Origin: Viola odorata
Lineage: Eukaryota; Streptophyta; Magnoliopsida; Malpighiales; Violaceae
Assembly: GCA_963691705.1 (NCBI GenBank)
Contig: OY829537.1
Location: 57,202,304 to 57,266,303 of the forward strand
Length of the DNA stretch: 64,000 nt
Direction of reading: 5' to 3'
In this document: positions 52,039-62,968 of the stretch, piece after piece
How the letters are laid out: each line of letters opens with the position of its first letter
Position numbering within the stretch: the stretch's first letter is position 1
The notes under the pieces: model-generated
What the model saw: the letters and a program-made list of their open reading frames with translations, nothing else
Databases searched by the model: none
Told to the model about the DNA's origin: nothing
Made by a program: the position numbers and the translations under genes

Positions 52039-52645
52039 GTCACGTCCGCACATGTCATCTCTTAAGCGTTATGAAGGGTCACGTCCCCACCTTGTGTGTT
52101 TTAATGTTGTGTCTGGTCACGTCCGCACAGTCGTCTGATAATGTTGTGTCTGGTCACGTCCGTACATGTTGTCTGTTAAGCGTTGTGAAGGGTCACGTCC
52201 CCACATCATGTTTTTAATACTGTCTAGTCACGTCTACACAGTCCTCTGATAATGTTGTGTCAAGTCACGTCCGCACATGTTATTTGTTAAGCGTTGTGAA
52301 AGGTGACGTCCCCACATCGTGTTGTTAATGTTGTGTCTGGTCACGTCCTCATATGTCGTCTGGTAATGTTGTGTCTGGTCACGTCCGCAAATGTCATCTC
52401 TTAAGCGTTGTGAACGGTCACGTCCCCACATCGTGTTTTCAATGCTATGTCTAGTCACGTCCGCACAGTCGTCTGATAATGTTGTGTCTGGTCACTTACG
52501 CACATGTTGTCTGTTAAGCGTTGTGCAGGGTCACGCCCTCACATCGTGTTTTTAATGGTGTGTTTTGTCACTTCCGCACATGTCGTCTGATAATGTTTTG
52601 TCTGGTCACGTCCGCACATGTTGTCTGTTAAGCGTTGTGAAGGGT
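52039..52645 (+). repeat. 4914-bp higher-order repeat, partial third copy
   Basis: Matches 47125-47731 and 42211-42817. From 52646 it diverges: GGGTCACG against GGGTTACG, then TGTTAACTG near 52733 against TGTTGTCTG and a 2-bp loss near 52959. Confidence 0.82.
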
Positions 52646-53691
52646 CACGTCCCCACATCATATTTTTAATGTTGTGTCTGGTCACGTCTGCACAGTTGTC
52701 ATATAATGTTGTGTCAGGTCACGTCCGCACATGTTAACTGTTAAGCGTTGTGAAAGGTCACGTCCACACATGTCGTCTGATAATGTTGTGTCTGGTCACA
52801 TCTACACATGTCATCTCTTAAGGATTGTGAAGGGTCACGTCCGCACATTCGTCTGATAATTTTATGCCTGGTCACGTATGCATATGTTTTCTATTAAGTG
52901 TTGTGAAAGGTCACGACCCCACATCGTGTTGTTAATGTTGTGTCTGGTCACGTCCACACGTCATCTGATAATGGTGTGTCTGGTCACGTCCGCATATATC
53001 GTCTGTTAAGCGTTATGAAGGGTCACGTCCCCACATCGTGTTTTTAATATTGTGTCTGGTCACGTCCGCACATGTCATCTCTTAAGCGTTGTGAAGGGTC
53101 ACGCCCCCACCTCGTGTTATTAATGTTGTGTCTGGTCACGTCCGCACATGTTGTCTGTTAAGCGTTGTGAAGGGTCACGTCCCCACATCGTGCTTTTAAT
53201 GGTGTGTTTGGTCACGTCCGCACAGTCGTCTGATAATGTTGTGTCTGGTCACGCCCGCACATGTTGTCTGTTAAGCGTTGTGAAGGGTCACGTCCCCACA
53301 TCAAGTGTTTAATGGTGTGTTTGGTCACGTCCGCACAGTCGTCTGATAATGTTGTCTCTGGTCACATCTACACATGTCATCTCTTAAGGATTGTGAAGGG
53401 TCACGTCCGCACATTCGTCTGATAATTTTATGCCTGGTCACGTATGCATATGTTTTCTATTAAGTGTTGTGAAAGGTCACGACCCCACATCGTGTTGTTA
53501 ATGTTGTGTCTGGTCACGTCCACACATGTCATCTGATAATGGTGTGTCTGGTCACGTCCGCATATATCGTCTGTTAAGCGTTATGAAGGGTCACGTCCCC
53601 ACATCGTGTTTTTAATATTGTGTCTGGTCACGTCCGCACATGTCATCTCTTAAGCGTTGTGAAGGGTCACGTCCCCACATCGTGCTTTTAA

Positions 53692-53908
53692 TGGTGTGTT
53701 TGGTCACGTCCGCACAGTCGTCTGATAATGTTGTGTCTGGTCACGCCCGCACATGTTGTCTGTTAAGCGTTGTGAAGGGTCACGTCCCCACATCGTGCTT
53801 TTAATGGTGTGTTTGGTCACGTCCGCACAGTCGTCTGATAATGTTGTGTCTGGTCACGCCCGCACATGTTGTCTGTTAAGCGTTGTGAAGGGTCACGTCC
53901 CCACATCA
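53692..53908 (+). repeat. Two adjacent near-identical monomers (113-bp offset)
   Basis: The GTGTGTTTGGTC / GGTCACGCCCGCAC monomer is present twice in succession (53692 and 53805), with the same sequence until the final bases of the second copy, which end ATCAAGTGTTTAA. Elsewhere in the window this monomer is usually single, so a one-monomer slippage or crossover is likely. Confidence 0.8.
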
Positions 53909-55009
53909 AGTGTTTAATGGTGTGTTTGGTCACGTCCGCACAGTCGTCTGATAATGTTGTCTCTGGTCACGTCCGCACATGTTGTCTGTTAAGCGTTTTG
54001 AGGGGTCACGCCCGCACATGTCATCTTTTAAGCGTTGTTAAGGGTCACGTCGCCACATCGTATTTTTAATGCTGCGTCTGGTCATGTCCGCACACTCGTC
54101 TGGTAATGTTGTGTCTGGTCATGTCCGCACATGTTGTCTGTTAGGCGTTGTGAAGGGTCACGTCCCCACATTGTGTATTTAATGTTGTGTCTGGTCACGT
54201 ACGCATAGTCGTCTGATAATGTTGTGTCTGGTCACGTCCGCACATGTTGTTTGTTAAGCGTTTTGAAGGGTCACGTCCGCACATGTTGTCTGTTAAGCGT
54301 TTTGAAGGGTCACGTCCCCACATCGTGTTTTTAATGCTGCGTCTAGTCATGTCCGCACAGTCGTCTGGTAATGTTGTGTCTGGTCATGTCCGCACATGTT
54401 GTCTGTTAGGCGTTGTGAAGGGTCACGTCCCCACATTGTGTATTTAATGTTGTGTCTGGTCACGTACGCATAGTCGTCTGATAATGTTGTGTCTGGTCAC
54501 GTCCGCACATGTTGTTTGTTAAGCGTTTTGAAGGGTCACGTCCGCACATGTTGTCTGTTAAGCGTTTTGAAGGGTCACGTCCCCACATCGTGTTTTTAAT
54601 GCTGTGTCTGGTAACGTCCGCACAGTCGTTTGATAATGTTGTGTCTGGTCACTTCCGCACATGTTGTCTGTTAAGCGTTGTGAAGGGTCACGTCCCCACA
54701 TCGTGTTTTTAATGCTGTGTCTGGTAACGTCCGCACAGTCGTCTGATAATGTTGTGTCTGGTCACTTCCGCACACGTTGTCTGTTAAGCGTTATGAAGGG
54801 TCACGTCCCCACATCGTGTTTTTAATGCTTTGTCTGGTCATGTCCGCACAGTCGTCTGATAATGTTGTGTCTGGTAATGTCTGCACATGTTGTCTGTTAA
54901 GCGTTGTGAAGGGTCATGTCCCCACATCGTGTTTTTAATGCTGCGTCTGGTCATGTCCGCACAGTCGTCTGAAAATGTTGTGTCTGGTAATGTCCGCACA
55001 TGTTGTCTG

Positions 55010-55461
55010 TTAAGCGTTGTGAAGGGTCACGTCCCCACATCGTGTTTTTAATGCTGTGTCTGGTAACGTCCGCACAGTCATCTGATAATGTTGTGTCTGG
55101 TCACTTCCGCACACGTCGTCTGTTAAGCGTTGTGAAGGGTCATGTCCCCACATCGTGTTTTTAATGCTGCGTCTGGTCATGTCCGCACAGTTGTCTGAAA
55201 ATGTTGTGTCTGGTAATGTCCGCACATGTTGTCTGTTAAGCGTTGTGAAGGGTCACGTCCCCACATCGTGTTTTTAATGCTGTGTCTGGTAACGTCCGCA
55301 CAGTCATCTGATAATGTTGTGTCTGGTCACTTCCGCACACGTCGTCTGTTAAGCGTTGTGAAGGGTCACGTCCCCACATCGTGTTTTTAATGCTTTGTCT
55401 GGTCATGTCCGCACAGTCGTCTGATAATGTTGTGTCTGGTAATGTCCGCACATGTTGTCTG
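55010..55461 (+). repeat. 226-bp (two-monomer) tandem duplication
   Basis: 55010-55235 and 55236-55461 carry the same order of GGTAACG, CAGTCATCTG and ACACGTCGTC variants at an offset of 226 bp, twice 113. The first copy has GGTCATGTCC and CAGTTGTCTGAAAATG where the second has GGTCACGTCC and CAGTCGTCTGATAATG. Confidence 0.8.
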
Positions 55462-56977
55462 TTAAGCGTTGTGAAGGGTCATGTCCCCACATCGTGTTTT
55501 TAATGCTGCGTCTGGTCATGTCCGCACAGTCGTCTGATAATGTTGTGTCTGGTCATGTCCGCACAGTCGTCTGATAATGTTGTGTCTGGTCATGTCCGCA
55601 CATGTTGTTTGTTAGCCGTTGTGAAGGGTCACGTCCCCACATTGTGTTTTTAATGTTGTGTCTGGTCACGTACGCATAGTCGTCTGATAATGTTGTGTCT
55701 GCTCACTTCGGCACATGTTGTCTGTTAAGCGTTGTGAAGTGTCACGTCCCCACATCGTATTTTTAATGTTGTGTCTAGTCACGTCCGCACATGTCATCTC
55801 TTAAGCGTTATGAAGGGTCACGTCCCCACCTTGTGTGTTTTAATGTTGTGTCTGGTCACGTCCGCACAGTCGTCTGATAATGTTGTGTCTGGTCACGTCC
55901 GTACATGTTGTCTGTTAAGCGTTGTGAAGGGTCACGTCCCCACATCATATTTTTAATACTGTCTAGTCACGTCTACACAGTCCTCTGATAATGTTGTGTC
56001 AAGTCACGTCCGCACATGTTATTTGCTAAGCGTTGTGAAAGGTGACGTCCCCACATCGTGTTGTTAATGTTGTGTCTGGTCACGTCCTCATATGTCGTCT
56101 GGTAATGTTGTGTCTGGTCACGTCCGCAAATGTCATCTCTTAAGCGTTGTGAACGGTCACGTCCCCACATCGTGTTTTCAATGCTATGTCTAGTCACGTC
56201 CGCACAGTCGTCTGATAATGTTGTGTCTGGTCACTTACGCACATGTTGTCTGTTAAGCGTTGTGCAGGGTCATGCCCTCACATCGTGTTTTTAATGGTGT
56301 GTTTTGTCACTTCCGCACATGTCGTCTCATAATGTTTTGTCTGGTCACGTCCGCACATGTTGTCTGTTAAGCGTTGTGAAGGGTCACGTCCCCACATCAT
56401 ATTTTTAATGTTGTGTCTGGTCACGTCTGCACAGTTGTCATATAATGTTGTGTCAGGTCACGTCCGCACATGTTGTCTGTTAAGCGTTGTGAAAGGTCAC
56501 GTCCACACATATCGTCTGATCATGTTGTGTCTGGTCACATCCGCACATGTCATCTCTTAAGGATTGTGAAGGGTCACGTCCGCACATTCGTCTGATAATT
56601 TTGTGTCTGGTCACGTATGCATATGTTTTCTGTTAAGTGTTGTGAAAGGTCACGGCCCCACATCGTGTTGTTAATGTTGTGTCTGGTCACGTCCACACAT
56701 GTCATCTGATAATGTTGTGTCTGGTCACGTCCGCATATATCGTCTGTTAAGCGTTATGAAGGGTCACGTCCCCACATCGTGTTTTTAATATTGTGTCTGG
56801 TCACGTCCGCACATGTCATCTCTTAAGCGTTGTGAAGGGTCACGCCCCCACCTCGTGTTATTAATGTTGTGTCTAGTCACGTCCGCACATGTTGTCTGTT
56901 AAGCGTTGTGAAGGGTCACGTCCCCACATCGTGCTTTTAATGGTGTGTTTGGTCACGTCCGCACAGTCGTCTGATAA

Positions 56978-57014
56978 TGTTGTGTCTGGTCACGTCCCCA
57001 CATCATGTTTTTAA
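56978..57014 (+). repeat. Chimeric subunit, beta 5' half and gamma 3' half
   Basis: Starts TGTTGTGTCTGG like alpha/beta, keeps the core, then reads CCCACATCATGTTTTTAA like gamma. It is 37 bp long. It is the reciprocal product of the 39-bp gamma/beta chimera: the two lengths sum to 76, as for two normal 38-bp subunits. Confidence 0.83.
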
Positions 57015-57051
57015 TGTTGTGTCAGGTCACGTCTGCACAGTCGTCATATAA

Positions 57052-57088
57052 TGTTGTGTCAGGTCACGTCCCCACATCGTGTTGTTAA
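57052..57088 (+). repeat. Second beta/gamma chimeric subunit
   Basis: Starts TGTTGTGTCAGG and ends CCACATCGTGTTGTTAA, so a beta-type 5' half is joined to a gamma-type 3' half. It follows a normal-length subunit (57015-57051), giving a two-subunit monomer next to another of the same kind. Confidence 0.8.
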
Positions 57089-57581
57089 TGTTGTGTCTGG
57101 TCACATCCACACATGTCGTCTGATAATGTTGTGTCTGGTCACATCCGCACATGTCATCTCTTAAGCATTGTGAAGGGTCACGTCCGCACAGTCGTCTGAT
57201 AATATTGTGTCTGGTCAGTTCCACACATGTTGTCTGTTAAGCGTTGTGAAGGGTCATGTCCCCACATCGTGTTTTTAATGTTGTGTTTGGTCACGTCCGT
57301 ACAGTCATCTGATAATGTTGTGTCTGGTCAAGTCTGCATATGTTTTCTGCAAAGTGTTGTGAAAGGTCACGTCCCCACATCGTGTTGTTAATGTTGTGTC
57401 TGGTCACGTCCACACATGTCGTCTGATAATGTTGTGTCTGGTCACGTCCGCATATATCGTCTGTTAAGCGTTATGAAGGGTCACGTCCCCACATCGTGTT
57501 TTTAATGTTGTGTCTGGTCACGCCCGCACATGTCATCTCTTAAGCGTTGTGAAGGGTCATGCCCCCACCTCGTGTTTTTAA

Positions 57582-57618
57582 TGTTGTGTCTGGTCACGTC
57601 CGCACAGTCGTCTGATAA
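57582..57618 (+). repeat. Alpha subunit (37 bp)
   Basis: Starts TGTTGTGTCTGG, carries the core GGTCACGTCC, then GCACAGTCGTCTGATAA. It differs from beta mainly in the last dozen bases, where it lacks one T after GCACA and ends GATAA instead of GTTAA. A common variant elsewhere has ACATGTCGTCTGATAA and is 38 bp long. Confidence 0.9.
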
Positions 57619-57656
57619 TGTTGTGTCTGGTCACGTCCGCACATGTTGTCTGTTAA
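57619..57656 (+). repeat. Beta subunit (38 bp)
   Basis: The first 25 bases are the same as alpha; the 3' part is TGTTGTCTGTTAA. Frequent variants end CATGTCATCTCTTAA or CATATTGTTTGTTAA. The beta/gamma boundary (TTAAGCGTT) is where several large-duplication junctions in the window fall. Confidence 0.9.
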
Positions 57657-57694
57657 GCGTTGTGAAGGGTCACGTCCCCACATCGTGTTTTTGA
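57657..57694 (+). repeat. Gamma subunit (38 bp)
   Basis: The most diverged of the three subunits. It starts GCGTTGTGAAGG, keeps the core GGTCACGTCC, then has CCACATCG and the T-run end GTTTTTAA. It aligns with alpha and beta without large gaps through the core and the terminal TAA, which supports an ancient triplication of one 38-bp unit. Confidence 0.88.
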
Positions 57695-58267
57695 TGGTGT
57701 GTTTGGTCACGTCCGCACAGTCGTCTTATAATGTTGTGTCTGGTCATGTCTACACAAGTTGTCTGTTAAGCGTTGTGAAGGGTCATGTCCCCACATTGTG
57801 TTTTTAATGTTGTGTGTCGTCACGTCCGCACGGTCGTCTGATAATGTTGTGTCTGGTCACTTCCGCACAGTCGTCTGATCATGTTGTGTCTGGTCACTTC
57901 CGCACATGTTGTCTGTTAAGCGTTGTGAAGGGTCACGTCCCCACATCGTGTTTTTAATGTTGTGTCTGGTCATGTCCGCACAGTCGTCTGATAATGTTGT
58001 GTCTGGTCATGTCCGCACATGTTGTCTGTTAAGCGTTGTGAAGGGTCATGTCCCCACATCGTGTTTTTAATACTGCGTCTGGTCATGTCCGCACAGTCGT
58101 CTGATAATGTTGTGTCTGATCATATCCGCACATGTTGTTTGTTAGGCGTTGTGAAGCGTCACGTCCCCACATTGTGTTTTTAATGTTGTTAAGCGTTTTG
58201 AAGGGTCACGTCCGCACATGTTGTCTGTTAAGCGTTTTGAAGGGTCACGTCCTCACATCGTGTTTTT
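57693..58267 (+). repeat. 575-bp tandem duplication, first copy
   Basis: Repeated at 58268-58842 and slightly beyond, to about 58868. Shared features are CAGTCGTCTTATAATG, CTACACAAGTTG, the CACGGTCG unit (57829/58404) and a 9-bp remnant TGTTGTTAA (58184/58759). The match stops where CAGACGTCTG replaces CAGTCGTCTT. Confidence 0.83.
58184..58192 (+). other. 9-bp remnant of a deleted alpha-beta pair
   Basis: Between one gamma end (TTTTTAA) and the next GCGTTTTGAAGGG only TGTTGTTAA remains where 75 bases of alpha and beta are expected. The same remnant is at 58759-58767 and 60445-60453, copied by later duplications, so one deletion explains all three. Confidence 0.82.
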
Positions 58268-58842
58268 AATGGTGTGTTTGGTCACGTCCGCACAGTCGTC
58301 TTATAATGTTGTGTCTGGTCATGTCTACACAAGTTGTCTGTTAAGCGTTGTGAAGGGTCATGTCCCCACATTGTGTTTTTAATGTTGTGTGTCGTCACGT
58401 CCGCACGGTCGTCTGATAATGTTGTGTCTGGTCACTTCCGCACAGTCGTCTGATCATGCTGTGTCTGGTCACTTCCGCACATGTTGTCTGTTAAGCGTTG
58501 TGAAGGGTCACGTCCCCACATCGTGTTTTTAATGCTGTGTCTGGTCATGTCCGCACAGTCGTCTGATAATGTTGTGTCTGGTCATGTCCGCACATGTTGT
58601 CTGTTAAGCGTTGTGAAGGGTCATGTCCCCACATCGTGTTTTTAATACTGCGTCTGGTCATGTCCGCCCAGTCGTCTGATAATGTTGTGTCTGGTCATAT
58701 CCGCACATGTTGTTTGTTAGGCGTTGTGAAGCGTCACGTCCCCACATTGTGTTTTTAATGTTGTTAAGCGTTTTGAAGGGTCACGTCCGCACATGTTGTC
58801 TGTTAAGCGTTTTGAAGGGTCACGTCCTCACATCGTGTTTTT
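58268..58842 (+). repeat. 575-bp tandem duplication, second copy
   Basis: Second copy of 57693-58267. Differences include CATGCTGTGTC near 58454 against CATGTTGTGTC and GTCCGCCCAG near 58665 against GTCCGCACAG. Confidence 0.82.
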
Positions 58843-58957
58843 AATGGTGTGTTTGGTCACGTCCGCACAGACGTCTGATAATGTTATTTCTGGTCACGCC
58901 CGCGCATGTCATCTCTTAAGCGTTGTGAAGGGTCACGTCCCCACATCATGTTTTTAA

Positions 58958-58972
58958 TGTTGTGTCTGTTAA
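58958..58972 (+). other. 15-bp remnant of a deleted alpha-beta pair
   Basis: TGTTGTGTCTGTTAA joins the 5' end of one subunit (TGTTGTGTCTG) to the 3' end of a beta (CTGTTAA). Both sources share CTG, so the deletion has microhomology. About 60 bases are missing compared with a full monomer. Confidence 0.8.
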
Positions 58973-58983
58973 GCGTTGTGAAA

Positions 58984-60508
58984 GGTCACGTCCCCACATC
59001 GTGTTGTTAATGTTGTGTCTGGTCACATCCACACATGTCGTCTGATAATGTTGTGTCTGGTCACATCCGCACATGTCATCTCTTAAGCATTGTGAAGGGT
59101 CACGTCCGCACAGTCGTCTGATAATATTGTGTCTGGTCAGTTCCGCACATGTTGTCTGTTAAGCGTTGTGAAGGGTCATGTCCCCACATCGTGTTTTTAA
59201 TGTTGTGTTTGGTCACGTCCGTACAGTCATCTGATAATGTTGTGTCTGGTCAAGTCTGCATATGTTTTCTGCTAAGTGTTGTGAAAGGTCACGTCCCCAC
59301 ATCGTGTTGTTAATGTTGTGTCTGGTCACGTCCACACATGTCGTCTGATAATGTTGTGTCTGGTCACGTCCGCATATATCGTCTGTTAAGCGTTATGAAG
59401 GGTCACGTCCCCACATCGTGTTTTTAATGTTGTGTCTGGTCACGCCCGCACATGTCATCTCTTAAGCGTTGTGAAGGGTCACGCCCCCACCTCGTGTTTT
59501 TAATGTTGTGTCTGGTCACGTCCGCACAGTCGTCTGATAATGTTGTGTCTGGTCACGTCCGCACATGTTGTCTGTTAAGCGTTGTGAAGGGTCACGTCCC
59601 CACATCGTGTTTTTGATGGTGTGTTTGGTCACGTCCGCACAGTCGTCTTATAATGTTGTGTCTGGTCATGTCTACACAAGTTGTCTGTTAAGCGTTGTGA
59701 AGGGTCATGTCCCCACATTGTGTTTTTAATGTTGTGTGCCGTCACGTCCGCACGGTCGTCTGATAATGTTGTGTCTGGTCACTTCCGCACAGTCGTCTGA
59801 TCATGTTGTGTCTGGTCACTTCCGCACATGTTGTCTGTTAAGCGTTGTGAAGGGTCACGTCCCCATATCGTGTTTTTAATGCTGTGTCTGGTCATGTCCG
59901 CACAGTCGTCTGATAATGTTGTGTCTGGTCATGTCTGCACATGTTGTCTGTTAAGCGTTGTGAAGGGTCATGTCCCCACATCGTGTTTTTAATGCTGTGT
60001 CTGGTCATGTCCGCACAGTCGTCTGATAATGTTGTGTCTGGTCATGTCCGCACATGTTGTCTGTTAAGCGTTGTGAAGGGTCACGTCCCCACATCGTGTT
60101 TTTAATGCTGTGTCTGGTAACGTCCGCACAGTCGTCTGATAATGTTGTGTCTGGTCACTTCCGCACACGTTGTCTGTTAAGCGTTGTGAAGGGTCACGTC
60201 CCCACATCGTGTTTTTAATGCTGTGTCTGGTCATGTCCGCACAGTCGTCTGATAATGTTGTGTCTGGTCATGTCCGCACATGTTGTCTGTTAAGCGTTGT
60301 GAAGGGTCATGTCCCCACATCGTGTTTTTAATACTGCGTCTGGTCATGTCCGCACAGTCGTCTGATAATGTTGTGTCTGGTCATATCCGCACATGTTGTT
60401 TGTTAGGCGTTGTGAAGCGTCACGTCCCCACATTGTGTTTTTAATGTTGTTAAGCGTTTTGAAGGGTCACGTCCGCACATGTTGTCTGTTAAGCGTTTTG
60501 AAGGGTCA
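58984..60508 (+). repeat. 1922-bp offset duplication, second copy with three extra monomers
   Basis: Repeats 57062-58247. The gain of 339 bp (2261 minus 1922) at about 60000-60340 is exactly three monomers. The second copy ends near 60508, where GGTCACATCC replaces GGTCACGTCCTCAC. Confidence 0.8.
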
Positions 60509-60955
60509 CATCCCCACATCGTGCTTTTAATGTTGTGTCTGGTAACGTCCGCATAGTCGTCTGATAATGTTGTGTCTGCTCACTTCCGCACATGTTGTCT
60601 GTTAAGCGTTGTGAAGGGTCACGTCCCCACATCGTATTTTTAATGTTGTGTCTAGTCACGTCCGCACATGTCATCTCTTAAGCGTTATGAAGGGTCACGT
60701 CCCCACCTTGTGTGTTTTAATGTTGTGTCTGGTCACGTCCGCACAGTCGTCTGATAATGTTGTGTCTAGTCACGTCCGCACATGTTGTCTGTTAAGCGTT
60801 GTGAAGGGTCACGTCCCCACATCGTGTTTTTAATGGTGTGTTTGGTCACGTCCGCACAGTCGTCTAATAATGTTGTGTCTGGTCATGTCCGCACATGTTG
60901 TCTGTTAGGCGTTGTGAAGGGTCGCGTCCCCACATTGTGTTTTTAATGCTGTGTC

Positions 60956-61758
60956 TGGTAACGTCCGCACAGTCGTCTGATAATGTTGTGTCTGGTCACT
61001 TCCGCACATGTTGTCTGTTAAGCGTTGTGAAGGGCCTCGTCCCCACATCGTATTTTTAATGTTGTGTCAGGTCACGTCCATACATGTCATCTCTTAAGCG
61101 TTATGAAGGGTCACCTCCCCACCTTGTGTGTTTTAATGTTGTGTCTGGTCACGTCCGCACAGTCGTCTGATAATGTTGTGTCTGGTCACGTCCGCACATG
61201 TTGTCTGTTAAGCGTTATGAAGGGTCACGTCCCCACATCGTGTTTTTAATAGTGTTTGGTCACGTCCGCACAGTCGTCTGATAATATTGGGTCTGATCAC
61301 GTCCGCACATGTTGTCTGTTAAGCGTTGTGAAGGGTCACGTCCCCACATCATGTTTTTAATACTGTGTCTAGGCACGTCTACACAGTCCTCTGATAATGT
61401 TGTGTCAAGTCCCGTCCGCACATGTTATTTGTTAAGCGTTGTGAAAGGTGACGTCCCCACATCGTGTTGTTAATGTTGTGTCTGGTCACGTCTTCATATG
61501 TCGTCTGGTAATGTTGTGTCTGGTCACGTCTGCACATGTCATCTCTTAAGCGTTGTGAACGATCACGTCCCCACATCGTGTTTTCAATGCTATGTCTAGT
61601 CACGTCCGCACAGTCGTCTGATAATGTTGTGTCTGGTCACTTACGCACATGTTGTCTGTTAAGCGTTGTGCAGGTTCACGCCCTCACATCGTGTTCTTAA
61701 TGGTGTGTTTGGTCACTTCTGCACATGTCGTCTGATAATGTTTTGTCTGGTCACGTCC
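60956..61758 (+). repeat. 1208/1210-bp offset duplication, first copy
   Basis: Repeated at 62164-62968. Shared rare variants are GGGCCTCGTCC (61032/62240), GGTCACCTCCCCACC (61109/62317), AATATTGGGTC (61284/62494), AAGTCCCGTCC (61406/62616) and GTGAACGATCACG. The offset rises by two bases after TTTTTAATAGTG (about 61246), where the first copy lacks two bases. Confidence 0.84.
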
Positions 61759-62163
61759 GCACAGTCGTCTGATAATGTTGTCTCTGGTCACGTCCGTACA
61801 TGTTGTCTGTTAAGTGTTGTGAAGGGTCACGTCCCCACATCGTGTTTTTAATGGTGTGTTTGGTCACGTCCGCGCAGTCGTCTGATAATGTTGTGTTTGG
61901 TCATGTCCGCACATGTTGTCTGTTAAGCGTTGTGAAGGGTCACGTCCCCACATCGTATTTTTAATGTTGTGTCTAGTCACGTCCGCACATGTCATCTCTT
62001 AAGCGTTATGAAGGGTCACGTCCCCACCTTGTGTGTTTTAATGTTGTGTCTGGTCACGTTCGCACAGTCGTCTGATAATGTTGTGTCTAGTCACGTCCGC
62101 ACATGTAGTCTGTTAAGCGTTGTGAAGGGTCACGTCCCCACATCGTGTTTTTAATGGTGTGTT
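61759..62163 (+). repeat. Ordinary monomers between the 1208-bp copies
   Basis: Holds canonical monomers with GTCTCTGG (61780), a CGCGCAG variant (61873) and a second CACCTTGTGTG unit (62028) that matches 60648-60833 at an offset of 1321 bp, one monomer more than 1208. Confidence 0.75.
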
Positions 62164-62968
62164 TGGTAACGTCCGCACAGTCGTCTGATAATGTTGTGTC
62201 TGGTCATTTCCGCACATGTTGTCTGTTAAGCGTTGTGAAGGGCCTCGTCCCCACATCGTATTTTTAATGTTGTGTCAGGTCACGTCCATACATGTCATCT
62301 CTTAAGCGTTATGAAGGGTCACCTCCCCACCTTGTGTGTTTTAATGTTGTGTCTGGTCACGTCCGCACAGTCGTCTGATAATGTTGTGTCTGGTCACGTC
62401 CGTACATGTTGTCTGTTAAGCGTTATGAAGGGTCACGTCCCCACATCGTGTTTTTAATATTGTGTTTGGTCACGTCCGCACAGTCGTCTGATAATATTGG
62501 GTCTGATCACGTCCGCACATGTTGTCTGTTAAGCGTTGTGAAGGGTCACGTCCCCACATCATGTTTTTAATACTGTGTCTAGTCACGTCTACACAGTCCT
62601 CTGATAATGTTGTGTCAAGTCCCGTCCGCACATGTTATTTGTTAAGCGTTGTGAAAGGTGACGTCCCCACATCGTGTTGTTAATGTTGTGTCTGGTCACG
62701 TCTTCATATGTCCTCTGGTAATGTTGTGTCTGGTCACGTCTGCACATGTCATCTCTTAAGCGTTGTGAACGATCACGTCCCCACATCGTGTTTTCAATGC
62801 TATGTCTAGTCACGTCCGCACAGTCGTCTGATAATGTTGTGTCTGGTCACTTACGCACATGTTGTCTGTTAAGCGTTGTGCAGGGTCACGCCCTCACATC
62901 GTGTTCTTAATGGTGTGTTTGGTCACTTCTGCACATGTCGTCTGATAATGTTTTGTCTGGTCACGTCC
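62164..62968 (+). repeat. 1208/1210-bp offset duplication, second copy
   Basis: Second copy of 60956-61758. Differences include GTCCTCTGG near 62710 against GTCGTCTGG and GTCCGTAC near 62398 against GTCCGCAC. It diverges from the first copy at 62969, where CATGTTGTCTATTAAG replaces CAGTCGTCTGATAATG. Confidence 0.83.

Larger units (their letters stand above)
52646..57061 (+). repeat. Diverged mosaic of higher-order segments
   Basis: Contains the same landmark units in a shuffled order. The TACACATGTCATC plus TATGCATATG string occurs at 52797 and again at 53363 (offset 566-568 bp, matching to about 53659). From 54244 the order follows 43887-44880. From 55771 it follows the CACCTTGTGTG and TACACAGTCCTCTG units, and from 56357 it follows 45888 onward. 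No single clean offset explains the whole stretch. Confidence 0.75.
57582..57694 (+). repeat. Representative 113-bp monomer (alpha-beta-gamma)
   Basis: This unit is close to the apparent consensus and is offered as the reference copy. It consists of a 37-bp alpha subunit, a 38-bp beta subunit and a 38-bp gamma subunit. The only obvious departure from consensus is its end, TTTTTGA where most copies have TTTTTAA. By hand count the consensus holds 8 CpG in 113 bp with 26 C and 30 G, so CpG is slightly above expectation. Base counts on this strand are about 39 T and 18 A. Confidence 0.93.
57062..58247 (+). repeat. 1922-bp offset duplication, first copy
   Basis: Matches 58984 onward with an offset of 1922 bp. 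Shared rare variants include GTCAGTTCC near 57213/59135, CAAGTCTGCATATG near 57329/59251, TTTTTGATGG near 57690/59612 and the CACGGTCG unit at 57829/59751. After about 59970 the offset grows to 2261 bp because the second copy holds three extra monomers. Confidence 0.83.
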
